From: Pseudaminobacter soli (ex Li et al. 2025)
GTDB lineage: Bacteria > Pseudomonadota > Alphaproteobacteria > Rhizobiales > Rhizobiaceae
Assembly: GCF_029892515.1 (NCBI RefSeq)
Contig: NZ_JARXVF010000005.1
Span: forward strand, 338,036 to 402,035
Reading direction: 5' to 3'
DNA: 64,000 nt
Of this stretch, positions 8,958 through 17,084 are shown one piece after another. Below the pieces are notes generated by a model. The model was given only the letters and a program-made list of their open reading frames with translations. It was not told the DNA's origin and searched no databases. The position numbers were made by a program, and so were the translations under genes. Within the stretch, counting starts at the first letter, position 1. Every line of letters starts with the position of its first letter.

Positions 8958-9899
8958 TCAATACGGCCAGTCGCCCTTCCCAAGCGCACGCACCGCATCG
9001 ACGATGCGCGTAAAACTCTCCCGCGCACGGCCGACCGAGTGGCGGGCGCGCAGATAGCCATGTACCAGGCCGGGCTCGTCGAACCACCAGGCCTTGCCGC
9101 CGGCGGCAAGGATATGGTCGCGATAGTCGCGGCCGTCATCCGACAGCGGGTCGCATTCGGCGGTGATGACGGCCGTGGGCGGCAAGCCGGCATAGCCCGT
9201 ATCGTTGAACGGCGCGAAGGTGACGTCCTTTGAAATGTTCCGGCCGCCGGCGCGCATGTCGCGATAATAGTCCATGTCGCGCACGCTCAGCAGCGGCGCG
9301 TCGGAATGGGTGAGATAGGAGCCCTGCCCGAGCTTGCCGCCGAGGCCCGGATAGATCAGCACCTGGCCGATGGCCGCCCGGTCATGCCCGCGTGTGGTGT
9401 GCGCCACCGCCGCCGCCAGATTGCCGCCGGCCGAGTCGCCGCACAGCACGATCGGCTGCGCATAGGTCTTCGCCGCCCATTCGAAGGCCGCGCGGCAATC
9501 GTCATAAGCTGCGGGGTGCGTGTGTTCCGGCACCAGGCGGTAGTCGACCGACACCACCTCGTAGCCGGTGCGCTCGCAGATTTCGGCGCAGACGTCGTCA
9601 TGACTGTCGAGCCCGCCGAGGATAAAACCGCCGCCGTGGAAATAGAGCACCACCGCCGCGTCGTTCGGCTCGGCGTTGCGATAGATGCGGACCGGAATTT
9701 TGTGCGTCGGCGTCTCGACGGCGGCGTCGGCCGCAGTCACGCTTGCCGGATAGCCGGCGTGGAACTCGCGGCACATCCGGTCATAGGTGCGCCGCTGTTC
9801 CTCCACGCTGTGGTCGACCGCGTCCGGCGGATAGAAGCTGTTGGTGCGGTCGATGAAAGCCCAGGTCTCGGCATCGATCAGCTTGCTGTAGTCGGTCAT
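8958..9899 (-). CDS. HSL-family alpha/beta hydrolase (esterase)
   Basis: A 313-aa cytoplasmic esterase of the hormone-sensitive-lipase group. It shows the oxyanion-hole motif FHGGGFILGG and the nucleophile elbow GDSAGGN, with a late Asp in TAECDPLSDDG and His in GLVHGY completing the triad. It is the last gene of the minus-strand carnitine-type cluster. In Pseudomonas aeruginosa a lipolytic enzyme (HocS) in the carnitine locus hydrolyses short-chain acylcarnitines; by position this protein could do the same, which is inference only. General short-chain ester hydrolysis is the safe call. Confidence 0.82.
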   Translation of the reverse strand: MTDYSKLIDAETWAFIDRTNSFYPPDAVDHSVEEQRRTYDRMCREFHAGYPASVTAADAAVETPTHKIPVRIYRNAEPNDAAVVLYFHGGGFILGGLDSHDDVCAEICERTGYEVVSVDYRLVPEHTHPAAYDDCRAAFEWAAKTYAQPIVLCGDSAGGNLAAAVAHTTRGHDRAAIGQVLIYPGLGGKLGQGSYLTHSDAPLLSVRDMDYYRDMRAGGRNISKDVTFAPFNDTGYAGLPPTAVITAECDPLSDDGRDYRDHILAAGGKAWWFDEPGLVHGYLRARHSVGRARESFTRIVDAVRALGKGDWPY

Positions 9900-9923
9900 C
9901 GGTCGTCCTCCTGCACTGCTATT

Positions 9924-10706
9924 CTATTTGCCCTTCCACACCGGTTCGCGCTTTTCGGCGAAGGCGCGGAAGCCCTCCATGTTGTCGTCCGAGGCGTAGA
10001 GCTCGTCGACGGTGCGGAACTTGCGCTTGGTGATCCAGTTCATGGCGTCCTGGAACTCCATCGCCTCGGCCCTGCGAGCCACTTCCTTGATGGAAGCGAA
10101 GACCAGCGGCGGGCCACCGGCGAGCAGGCGGGCGATCTCCCAGACGCGGTCCTCGAGCTTGTCAGCCGGCAGCACTTCGTTGACGAGGCCCCAGCGGTGC
10201 GCCTCGGCCACATCCATCCAGCGGCCAGTGAGCAAGAGGTCCATGGCAATATGGTAGGGAATGCGCTTGGGCAGCTTGATGGTCGCGGCATCGGCCAGCG
10301 TGCCTGCCTTGATTTCCGGCAGCGCGAAGCTCGAATGCTCGGAGGCGTAGATCAGGTCGCACGACAGCGCGAGCTCGAAGCCGCCGCCCACCGCCATGCC
10401 GTTGACGCAGGCGATCACCGGCTTGTTGAGGTCACGCAGTTCCTGCAGGCCGGCGAAACCGCCGACACCATAGTCGCCGTCGACGGCATCGCCATTGGCC
10501 GCGGCCTTGAGGTCCCAGCCGGCGGAAAAGAACTTTTCGCCGGCAGTCTTCACGATGCAAACGCGCAGTTCGGGGTCGTCGCGGAAGGCCTGGAAGGTCA
10601 AGCCCATCTGGCGCGAGGTGGCAAGGTCGATCGCATTGGCCTTGGGCCGGTCGAGCGTGACCTCGAGAACGGCGCCTTCGCGGCGGGTTTTGATAACGTC
10701 GGACAT
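9924..10706 (-). CDS. caiD: Carnitinyl-CoA dehydratase-like enoyl-CoA hydratase
   Basis: A 260-aa crotonase-fold enzyme, expected to interconvert carnitinyl-CoA and crotonobetainyl-CoA. It resembles Escherichia coli CaiD as I remember it: LDRPKANAID near the N-terminus, GEKFFSAGWDLKAAA with the oxyanion-hole backbone, GGFELALSCDL, FALPEIKAG, and the C-terminal FAEKREPVWKGK. It lies 31 bp from the acyl-CoA ligase stop and reads in the same direction. Together with the ligase and the acyl-CoA dehydrogenase it suggests activation and processing of crotonobetaine or gamma-butyrobetaine as CoA esters. A different betaine acyl-CoA substrate cannot be excluded. Confidence 0.82.
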   Translation of the reverse strand: MSDVIKTRREGAVLEVTLDRPKANAIDLATSRQMGLTFQAFRDDPELRVCIVKTAGEKFFSAGWDLKAAANGDAVDGDYGVGGFAGLQELRDLNKPVIACVNGMAVGGGFELALSCDLIYASEHSSFALPEIKAGTLADAATIKLPKRIPYHIAMDLLLTGRWMDVAEAHRWGLVNEVLPADKLEDRVWEIARLLAGGPPLVFASIKEVARRAEAMEFQDAMNWITKRKFRTVDELYASDDNMEGFRAFAEKREPVWKGK

Positions 10707-10730
10707 TTTTTTGGAAACCTCCCTGGCGGC

Positions 10731-12857
10731 TCAGCCTTCGGCCGAGACCGCAACCTTCTTCTCGTGGGAAACGGCCGTGGCCGCTTCGCCATCATTCGTC
10801 ACCAGCAGCGCGTCGGCGATCCAGGCGCCCTTGCCCTCGCCGCAGACGATGAGCGGGTTCACGTCGAGTTCCTCGATGGTGCCCGCGCGTTCCTGGACGA
10901 AGCGCGAAATGGCGAGGATCGCATCCACCGCAGCCGAAACGTCAGCCTTGGCGCGGCCGCGATAGCCGTCGAGCAGCGGGTAGAGCCGCAGGCTCTTCAG
11001 CGCCGCCTCGACTTCTTCACGGGACGCCGGCAGAAGCAGGGTTGCGCTATCCTTGAGCAGTTCGACCAGCACGCCACCGGTGCCCACGGTCATGACCGGG
11101 CCGAACAGCGCATCGCGCGTGACGCCGACGATCAGCTCGGCAACGCCCCCCTCCACCATGCGCTCGACATAGAGCCCAGTGCCCAGCGGTAGCAGAGCCT
11201 CGGCTGTCGCCCGCACTTCTTCGGCGGATTTGAGGTTCAGTTTAACCGCGCCGAGTTCGCTCTTGTGGGCGACGCCCAGCGCCTTGAGCGCTACCGGGAA
11301 GCCGAGCTTCTCGGCCGCCGCGACAGCCTCGGCGACGCTGGCCGCGCGGGCTCCTTGCGGCACGGCAAGACCGGCAGAACGAAGCAGCGCCTTGGCTTCG
11401 GCTTCGTCGGGCGTATTCCGACCGGCACCTGCGGCCGAACTCGCATTCGATCCGATGGCACCGCTTGCCAGCCGCGCCCACGCCTCGCCGATGAACGCCG
11501 CCGCTTCGGCCGCGTCCATCGCCTCGACGATACCCTGCAGGGGCACGACGCCGCGCTTGAACAGCTCGGCGGCGTGCGCCTCGGTCACGTTTTCCAGCAT
11601 TGAGGCAACAATGGCGCCACGCGCCTTGTTGGTCCGCAGCGCGGACTCGAAGGCACGCATCGTCGGCCACCAGTCGGCATCCGAGCAACGGTCGCCGCGC
11701 GGGAAATCGAGCACCAGCATATTGAGGTCGAACCCGCCCGACACCATCGCGGTGAAGGTGTCGGTCATGGCCGGTTCGTTGTTCCAGATGAAGGTGTGGT
11801 AGTCGAGCGGATTGGCCACCGCCACGAAGGAGCCGAGCGTCGATTTCACCCGCGCCCAGTGCTCCTCGGTCAGCTTGGGGAAGCGCACCTTGCGGCCTTC
11901 CGCGCTGTCGGCCATCACCGAGGCCTCGCCGCCCGAGCAGCTCATGGAAGACAGCGTGTAGCCGGGAAGCGGGCCGAAAGCGTGCAGAAGCTTCAGCGTT
12001 TCGAGAAGCGAGGGGATCGAGTTCACCCGCGCAATGCCGAGCCGCTTGAGGAAGGCGTCCGACGAAGCGTCGGTACCTGCAAGCGAGGCCGTATGCGACA
12101 CGGTCGCGGCGCGCGCCTGTTCGGAACGGCCGACCTTCATCGCCACGATCGGCTTGTTCAGCTCGCGTGCCCGAGCTGCCAGCCGTTCGAAACCGTCGAC
12201 CTTGTCGAAGCCTTCAATGTGCAGGCCCAGGCAGGAAACGCGGTCGTCCTCGATCAGGCCGAGCGCCATTTCGGAGAGGCCGGTCTGCGCCTGGTTGCCC
12301 GCCGTCATCAGGAAGGCGATGGGCAGGCCGCGCTGCTGCATGGTGATGTTGCAGGCGATGTTGGACGACTGCGTGATGATCGCAACGCCGCGCGTGCCGG
12401 GCTCCAGTCGCTGGCCGCCATGCTGGTCGGGCCAGAGCAGAGCGCCGTCGGCATAGTTGATCAGGCCGTAGCAGTTCGGCCCGATGATGGGCATGGAGCC
12501 GGCAGCGGCGACCAGTTCGGCCTGCAGGCGCTCGCCGTTGTCATCGTCGGCGCCGGCTTCGAGGAAGCCGGAGGCAAAGCAGATCGCGCCGCCCGCGCCG
12601 CGCTCGGAAAGCTCGCGCACGATGTCGATAGTGGCGAAGCGATTGACGCCGATGAAGACGGCGTCGGGCGCGCCCGGCAGATCGGCGACGGAGGCATAGG
12701 CCTTCACGCCTTCCACCTCGTCGCGCTTGGGATGCACCGGCCAGATATCGCCGGCAAAGCCCATCTTCAGCGATTGCTTGACGACATTGGGCGCGAAAGA
12801 GCCGCCCCCGATGACCGCAATCGATTTGGGGCGCAGGAGCCGTTCAAGACGCAGCAT
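10731..12857 (-). CDS. ADP-forming acetate/acyl-CoA ligase family protein (fused alpha-beta)
   Basis: A 708-aa protein joining the alpha part (CoA-binding Rossmann domain at the N-terminus, then a succinyl-CoA-ligase-like domain with GPNCYGL and the likely phospho-histidine segment SHTASLAGT) to the beta part (C-terminal ATP-grasp domain with FPVALKALG and GTGGVLVELLKD). Such enzymes make an acyl-CoA from acid, CoA and ATP via a phosphohistidine. Between an acyl-CoA dehydrogenase and a CaiD-like hydratase it is the natural candidate to activate the betaine substrate of this cluster. Substrate assignment is inference; the gene is 3 bp from the dehydrogenase. Confidence 0.88.
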   Translation of the reverse strand: MLRLERLLRPKSIAVIGGGSFAPNVVKQSLKMGFAGDIWPVHPKRDEVEGVKAYASVADLPGAPDAVFIGVNRFATIDIVRELSERGAGGAICFASGFLEAGADDDNGERLQAELVAAAGSMPIIGPNCYGLINYADGALLWPDQHGGQRLEPGTRGVAIITQSSNIACNITMQQRGLPIAFLMTAGNQAQTGLSEMALGLIEDDRVSCLGLHIEGFDKVDGFERLAARARELNKPIVAMKVGRSEQARAATVSHTASLAGTDASSDAFLKRLGIARVNSIPSLLETLKLLHAFGPLPGYTLSSMSCSGGEASVMADSAEGRKVRFPKLTEEHWARVKSTLGSFVAVANPLDYHTFIWNNEPAMTDTFTAMVSGGFDLNMLVLDFPRGDRCSDADWWPTMRAFESALRTNKARGAIVASMLENVTEAHAAELFKRGVVPLQGIVEAMDAAEAAAFIGEAWARLASGAIGSNASSAAGAGRNTPDEAEAKALLRSAGLAVPQGARAASVAEAVAAAEKLGFPVALKALGVAHKSELGAVKLNLKSAEEVRATAEALLPLGTGLYVERMVEGGVAELIVGVTRDALFGPVMTVGTGGVLVELLKDSATLLLPASREEVEAALKSLRLYPLLDGYRGRAKADVSAAVDAILAISRFVQERAGTIEELDVNPLIVCGEGKGAWIADALLVTNDGEAATAVSHEKKVAVSAEG

Positions 12858-12860
12858 GGC

Positions 12861-14024
12861 TCAGCCTCCGACGGCGCGCAGCAGTGCGCGGCTGATGATG
12901 TGGCGCTGGATCTCGGACGTGCCTTCCCAGATGCGCTCGACGCGGGCGTCGCGCCAGATGCGCTCCAGCGGCAGGTCGTCCATCAGGCCCATACCGCCAT
13001 GGATCTGGATCGCCTCGTCGGCGATGAAAGCCAGAACCTCGGTGGCCTTGAGCTTGGCCATGGCCATGTCCTGATCGGTCACGGTGCCCTGGTCGTACTT
13101 CCAGCCGGCTTCGCGGGTCAGGAGTTCGGCCGCCTTCAGCTCGGTCGCCATGTCGGCGAGCTTGAAGGAGACGCCCTGGAACTTGCCGATCTGCTGGCCG
13201 AATTGCTCGCGCTGGGCGGCATATTCGATGGCGTGGCCAAGCGCGCGCTCGGCACGTCCGAGACAGGTCGAGGCGACCTGCAGGCGGGTTGCGCCCAGCC
13301 AGCTATTGGCGACCTCAAAGCCCTTGTGGACCTCGCCGAGCACCTGGCTCTTGGGCAGGCGGCAGTTGTCGAATTCCAGGATCGCATTGGTGTAGCCGCG
13401 ATGCGACACGTTGCGGTAGCCGTCACGGACATTGAAGCCAGGCGTGCCCTTGTCGACGAAGAAGGCGGTGATCTTCTTGCGCTTGCCGCGCGGAGAATCC
13501 TCTTCGCCCGAAGCCATGAACACGATGGCGAAATCGGCGATGTCGGCGTGGCTGATAAAATGCTTGGTGCCGTTGAGTATCCAGTCGTCGCCGTCCTGCA
13601 CCGCACTCGCCTTCATGCCGCGCAGGTCGGAACCTGCGCCCGGCTCGGTCATGGCCAGGCAGTCCCACTTCTCGCCGCGGATGCAAGGGTAGAGGTACTT
13701 TTCCTTCTGCTCGTCGGTGCCGGCAAGCAGGATGTTCGACGGGCGCGCCACGCAGGTCCAGTGCAGCGCATAGTTGGCGCGACCGAGTTCCTTTTCGTAG
13801 AGCAGCCAGGACACGGTATCGAGGCCCGCGCCACCGACTTCGGCGGGCATGTTGGCGGCGTAGAGGCCGGCCTCGATCGCCTTGGCCTTGATCTCGTCGA
13901 TCAGCTCGCGACGCAGGTGCCCGGTGCGCTCCACCTCCGCCTCATGCGGATAAAGCTCGTTTTCGACAAAGGCCCGCGTCGTGTCGACGATCAGGCGCTG
14001 TTCTTCGGAAAGACCGAAATCCAT
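12861..14024 (-). CDS. Acyl-CoA dehydrogenase (CaiA-like role possible)
   Basis: A 387-aa flavoprotein of the acyl-CoA dehydrogenase family. FAD/substrate motifs AMTEPGAGSD and the C-terminal RIWEGTSEIQRHIISR, with Glu of WEGT as the likely catalytic base, are clear. The start at 14024 (MDFGLSEEQ) is chosen because GGGAGG lies just upstream and a longer frame has no family-like sequence. As first gene of a four-gene block with an acyl-CoA ligase, CaiD-like hydratase and esterase, it may oxidise gamma-butyrobetainyl-CoA to crotonobetainyl-CoA. Sequence similarity to E. coli CaiA is only at family level, so another acyl-CoA is possible. Confidence 0.88.
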   Translation of the reverse strand: MDFGLSEEQRLIVDTTRAFVENELYPHEAEVERTGHLRRELIDEIKAKAIEAGLYAANMPAEVGGAGLDTVSWLLYEKELGRANYALHWTCVARPSNILLAGTDEQKEKYLYPCIRGEKWDCLAMTEPGAGSDLRGMKASAVQDGDDWILNGTKHFISHADIADFAIVFMASGEEDSPRGKRKKITAFFVDKGTPGFNVRDGYRNVSHRGYTNAILEFDNCRLPKSQVLGEVHKGFEVANSWLGATRLQVASTCLGRAERALGHAIEYAAQREQFGQQIGKFQGVSFKLADMATELKAAELLTREAGWKYDQGTVTDQDMAMAKLKATEVLAFIADEAIQIHGGMGLMDDLPLERIWRDARVERIWEGTSEIQRHIISRALLRAVGG

Positions 14025-14041
14025 GATTAACCTCCCATGCA

Positions 14042-14125
14042 GGCGACATGATCGCCCAAAATTCGACCCCCACCCGGGTCTCGCCCGTCCTTCGCCCGGG
14101 GCGGGGCAATTGCATATGTCGCGAC
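14042..14125 (-). promoter_or_regulatory. Putative upstream region of the acyl-CoA dehydrogenase operon
   Basis: GGCGACATGATCGCC (14042-14056) is a near-palindrome 18 bp before the start codon, and ATATGTCGCGAC (14114-14125) contains the palindrome GTCGCGAC. Both resemble the GCGACATGTCGC element before the first binding-protein gene. Because CATGTCGC also occurs by chance inside several genes here, this is a weak call. Confidence 0.25.
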
Positions 14126-14128
14126 TTA

Positions 14129-14268
14129 CCCCCACTCCGCCTCGCTCCGCTCGGCACCTCTCCCCCTCAAAAGGGGAGAGGAAGGGCGCCAGCCTTGCGG
14201 ACGGGCGTTTCCTCTCCCCCGTCGATCGGGGGAGAGGTGGCGCGCGAAGCGCGACGGAGTGGGGGGTC
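14129..14268. repeat. Dispersed GC-rich inverted repeat (rhizobial intergenic element)
   Basis: The left end CCCCCACTCCG and the right end CGGAGTGGGGGG are inverted, and inside them CACCTCTCCCC is matched by GGGGGAGAGGTG, with short internal hairpins such as CTCCCC...GGGGAGAGG. This is the usual look of multicopy palindromic elements in Mesorhizobium-like genomes. It separates carnitine dehydrogenase from the acyl-CoA dehydrogenase block. Confidence 0.7.
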
Positions 14269-14288
14269 GAATGTCAGCGACACAAACC

Positions 14289-15377
14289 TTAAGCCGCGGT
14301 CTTCCTCTTGACCGCGGCTGCCTTCTTCACCGGCTTGTCAGCCTTGGCCTTGGCGGCCGCCTTCGAGACGGGCTTCTTGGCGGCCAGTTTGGCGAGGCGC
14401 TTGGTGTAGTCGTTGTGCAGTTCGCCGGCGCCCCAGCCCTTGCCCTTGTTCTGCTTGCCGAGCGCTTCCATGATGGCGACGAGGTTGTCGTCGCGGATCT
14501 TTTCCAGCTCGCGGATCGACCATTTGTCGGACTGCTCGTCGGACTGGCCGGCGATGAGATCGACCAGCTCATCATTGAACTCCGGCACGTCCATCAGCTT
14601 GGTCCACGGCCAGGACAGGCACGGGCCGAACTGGGCCATGAAGTGGCGCATGCCCGCCTCGCCGCCGGCGATGCGATAGACCTGGAACATGCCCATCTGC
14701 GCCCAGCGCAGGCCGAAGGAGTAGCGCATGATGTCGTCGAGTTCCTCGACCGAGCAGATGCCGTCCTTGATCAGCCACAGCGCCTCGCGCCAGGCGGCTT
14801 CCAGCAGGCGGTCGCCGACGAAGGCCTCGATCTCCTTGCGGATGACCACCGGCTTCATGCCGATGGAAACATAGAGCTCGCGCGCCTTGTCGATGAAGGC
14901 CGGCGTGGTCTTCTCGCCGCCGACGATTTCGACCAGCGGCAGGAGGTAGACCGGGTTGAACGGATGGCCGACGACCAGACGCTCCGGATGCTTCAGAGCC
15001 GGCTGCATGTCGGTCGGCTTGATGCCGGAGGTGGACGAGCCGATCAGCGCGTCGGCCGGGGCATGGGCGTCGATCTCGGCCAGCACCTTGTGCTTGATGT
15101 CGAGCCGTTCCGGCACGCTTTCCTGGATGAAGTCGGCGCCCGTCACCGCCTCGGCGATGGTCTTGGCAAAGGTCAGCTTGCCTTCTTGGGGCAGGCCGTC
15201 GGGCAGCATCTGCTTGTAGGCGCGGCGCGCGCCCTTCATCACCTCGTCGACCTTGCGCGAGGCCTCGGGATCGGGATCGTAGATCGCAACGTCGATGCCG
15301 TTCAGCAACAGACGCGCGACCCAGCCCGCGCCGATGACTCCGCCGCCGATGGCGGCTGCTTTCTTGATACTGCTCAT
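14289..15377 (-). CDS. cdhA: L-carnitine 3-dehydrogenase
   Basis: A 362-aa NAD-dependent 3-hydroxyacyl-CoA-dehydrogenase-fold enzyme oxidising L-carnitine to 3-dehydrocarnitine. The N-terminal Rossmann fingerprint is GGGVIGAGW, followed by the family motifs ESVPERLDIK, SSTSG, VGHPFNPVYLLPLVE and EAFVGDRLLEA. Start at 15377 (MSSIKKAAAIG) overlaps the upstream HD-protein gene. Some rhizobial enzymes carry a fused C-terminal betainyl-CoA thioesterase; this one does not. Instead it ends with about 35 residues rich in Lys and Ala (segments such as KKPVSKAAAKAKAD), which look disordered and have no known role. Downstream the BKACE enzyme would cleave the product. Confidence 0.87.
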   Translation of the reverse strand: MSSIKKAAAIGGGVIGAGWVARLLLNGIDVAIYDPDPEASRKVDEVMKGARRAYKQMLPDGLPQEGKLTFAKTIAEAVTGADFIQESVPERLDIKHKVLAEIDAHAPADALIGSSTSGIKPTDMQPALKHPERLVVGHPFNPVYLLPLVEIVGGEKTTPAFIDKARELYVSIGMKPVVIRKEIEAFVGDRLLEAAWREALWLIKDGICSVEELDDIMRYSFGLRWAQMGMFQVYRIAGGEAGMRHFMAQFGPCLSWPWTKLMDVPEFNDELVDLIAGQSDEQSDKWSIRELEKIRDDNLVAIMEALGKQNKGKGWGAGELHNDYTKRLAKLAAKKPVSKAAAKAKADKPVKKAAAVKRKTAA

Positions 15378-16003
15378 GCGGATGCTCCCGCTCTCTGGCT
15401 GGCTGTTTGGGGATTGACGAGCGCGACGCGCTCGCCGACGCGGATGACCGCGGGATCGTAGGCCTGGCGGGAGAACACCCTCTCCACCATGGGCCGGAAG
15501 AAATCGAGCGGCAGGGTTTCGTAGTCGGGATCGAAGCTCGACTGGTCCCACCGCTCGCAGAACTGGTCGCAGTCGTCGTAGTAGGGGTGTCCGGCAAATT
15601 TATCGCGCGCGTGGCGATTGCCGCCGACGTGATGCGCGTAATAGAGCCGCTGGAAATCCCCGTGCTTCTCGACCACCCAGTGGCATTGCTCGCGAATGAA
15701 CGGCCGCAGGATCGCGGCCGCATATTCGTCGTGGTTGTAGGGCGCGTAGATGTCGCCGATGTCGTGCAGGAGGGCGCAGACAACCCAGTCGTCGTCAGCG
15801 CCATCATGCCAGGCACGGGTGGCGGCCTGCAGCGAATGGCCAAGCCGCGTGACCTTGTAGCCCGACAGGCTCTCGTCGAGCTTTACCAGGGCGTCGAGAA
15901 GATGCCTTCCGGTCTTTGTGGCAAACTCCACCTCGTGCTCGTTGAGGAAGGCGTAGTCCTCGCGGTCGCCATCCTTCATCGCCGTGAACTTGACCGTTTC
16001 CAT
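15374..16003 (-). CDS. HD-domain metal-dependent protein of the carnitine cluster (COG4341-like)
   Basis: A 209-aa HD-domain protein. Likely metal ligands are His56 in RLGHSLQ, His80-Asp81 in ALLHDIGD, His91 in YNHDE, His114 in EKHGDF and Asp153 in RWDQSSFDP. The pattern HSLQ...GAD...ALLHDIGD is shared with PhnZ-type mixed-valence di-iron oxygenases, but the Tyr and Glu that PhnZ uses before the first His are not at the same spacing. It is translationally coupled to carnitine dehydrogenase (4-bp overlap) and sits between it and the cleavage enzyme, so a role in quaternary-amine breakdown is likely. Whether it is a phosphohydrolase or an oxygenase is open. Confidence 0.75.
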   Translation of the reverse strand: METVKFTAMKDGDREDYAFLNEHEVEFATKTGRHLLDALVKLDESLSGYKVTRLGHSLQAATRAWHDGADDDWVVCALLHDIGDIYAPYNHDEYAAAILRPFIREQCHWVVEKHGDFQRLYYAHHVGGNRHARDKFAGHPYYDDCDQFCERWDQSSFDPDYETLPLDFFRPMVERVFSRQAYDPAVIRVGERVALVNPQTASQRAGASA

Positions 16004-16041
16004 GGCGTCCTCTCCCTTTTCCGCCTGGAACCTTTGCCGGC

Positions 16042-16959
16042 TTATGCCGGCAAGGGCGCGCGCTTGGTTAGGTTCAGCTTCTGGCGCACCTCTTCCGGCC
16101 CGATCACCCGGGCGCCCATGCGCTCGATGATGCCGACAGCGCGATCAACCAGCTGTGCGTTGGTCGCCAGCACGCCCTTGTCGAGCCACAGATTGTCCTC
16201 AAGGCCGACGCGGACGTTGCCGCCGGCAATCACTGCGGCCGCGGCATAGGCCATCTGGTTACGGCCGAGCGAGAAGGCCGACCAGTTCCAATCCGACGGC
16301 ACGTTGTTGACCATGGCCATGAACGTGTTGAGGTCGTCCGGCGCACCCCACGGCACGCCCATGCAGAGCTGCACCAGCGCGTCGGGCTTCAGCACGCCTT
16401 CCTTCACCAGCTCCTTGGCGAACCACAGATGGCCGGTGTCGAAAGCCTCGATCTCAGGCTTGACGCCCAGCTCGGTCATCATGCCGCCCATGGCGCGCAG
16501 CATGCCCGGCGTGTTGGTCATGACATAGTCGGCTTCGTTGAAGTTCATCGTGCCGCAGTCGAGCGTGCAGATCTCGGGCAGGCACTGGCGCACATGCTCC
16601 ATGCGATTGGAGGCGCCGCCCATGTCGGTGCCCTGCTCCTTCAGCGGCAGCGGCTGCTCCGGCGAGCCGAACACCATGTCGCCGCCCATGCCGGCGGTCA
16701 GGTTCAGCACCACGTCGACATTGGCGTCGCGGATGCGCTCGGTCACCTCGCGATAGAGATGGACGTCGCGGCGCGGCTTGCCGGTCTCGGGGTCGCGCAC
16801 ATGGCAGTGGACGATGGCAGCACCTGCCTTGGCCGCCTCGATGGCCGATTCGGCGATCTGCTTGGGCGAGCGGGGCACGTGCGGGCTACGGTCCTGCGTT
16901 CCGCCCGAGCCGGTCACGGCACAGGTGATGAAGACCTCGCGATTCATGGAAAGCGGCAT
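16042..16959 (-). CDS. BKACE-family beta-keto acid cleavage enzyme (dehydrocarnitine cleavage)
   Basis: A 305-aa TIM-barrel zinc enzyme of the BKACE (3-keto-5-aminohexanoate cleavage) family. It would condense 3-dehydrocarnitine with acetyl-CoA and give betainyl-CoA plus acetoacetate. The zinc-binding HCHVRDP motif is at about residues 50-56, with conserved segments LNLTAGMGGD, CTLDCGTMNF and RVGLEDNLW. The ATG at 16959 has GGAGGAATTT directly upstream. Substrate is inferred from its operon with carnitine dehydrogenase and a CdhR-like regulator, and matches the described dehydrocarnitine activity of one BKACE subgroup. Confidence 0.87.
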   Translation of the reverse strand: MPLSMNREVFITCAVTGSGGTQDRSPHVPRSPKQIAESAIEAAKAGAAIVHCHVRDPETGKPRRDVHLYREVTERIRDANVDVVLNLTAGMGGDMVFGSPEQPLPLKEQGTDMGGASNRMEHVRQCLPEICTLDCGTMNFNEADYVMTNTPGMLRAMGGMMTELGVKPEIEAFDTGHLWFAKELVKEGVLKPDALVQLCMGVPWGAPDDLNTFMAMVNNVPSDWNWSAFSLGRNQMAYAAAAVIAGGNVRVGLEDNLWLDKGVLATNAQLVDRAVGIIERMGARVIGPEEVRQKLNLTKRAPLPA

Positions 16960-17084
16960 AAATTCCTCCAGTCGATCGGCGCGAAACTGCCGTTCGGGTT
17001 CATGCCCATACGTCGCGCCGTTCCTCCATCGCGATCATTGCCTCCCTTGCGCGGCGCTGCTTTGCACTTTACGAACATCAGTTG

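Noticed and set aside
9306..11192. 628-codon plus-strand frame over the esterase and caiD genes
   Set aside because: Antisense to two well-supported genes, no family motif and repetitive R/H/D/G composition.
11796..14030. 744-codon plus-strand frame
   Set aside because: Antisense to the acyl-CoA ligase and acyl-CoA dehydrogenase genes; no domain recognisable.
14042..14125. Global regulon based on the CATGTCGC core
   Set aside because: The same octamer occurs by chance inside several coding regions (for example near 5018, 9256, 30229 and 43330), so only the paired sites before the two binding-protein genes are kept as a finding.
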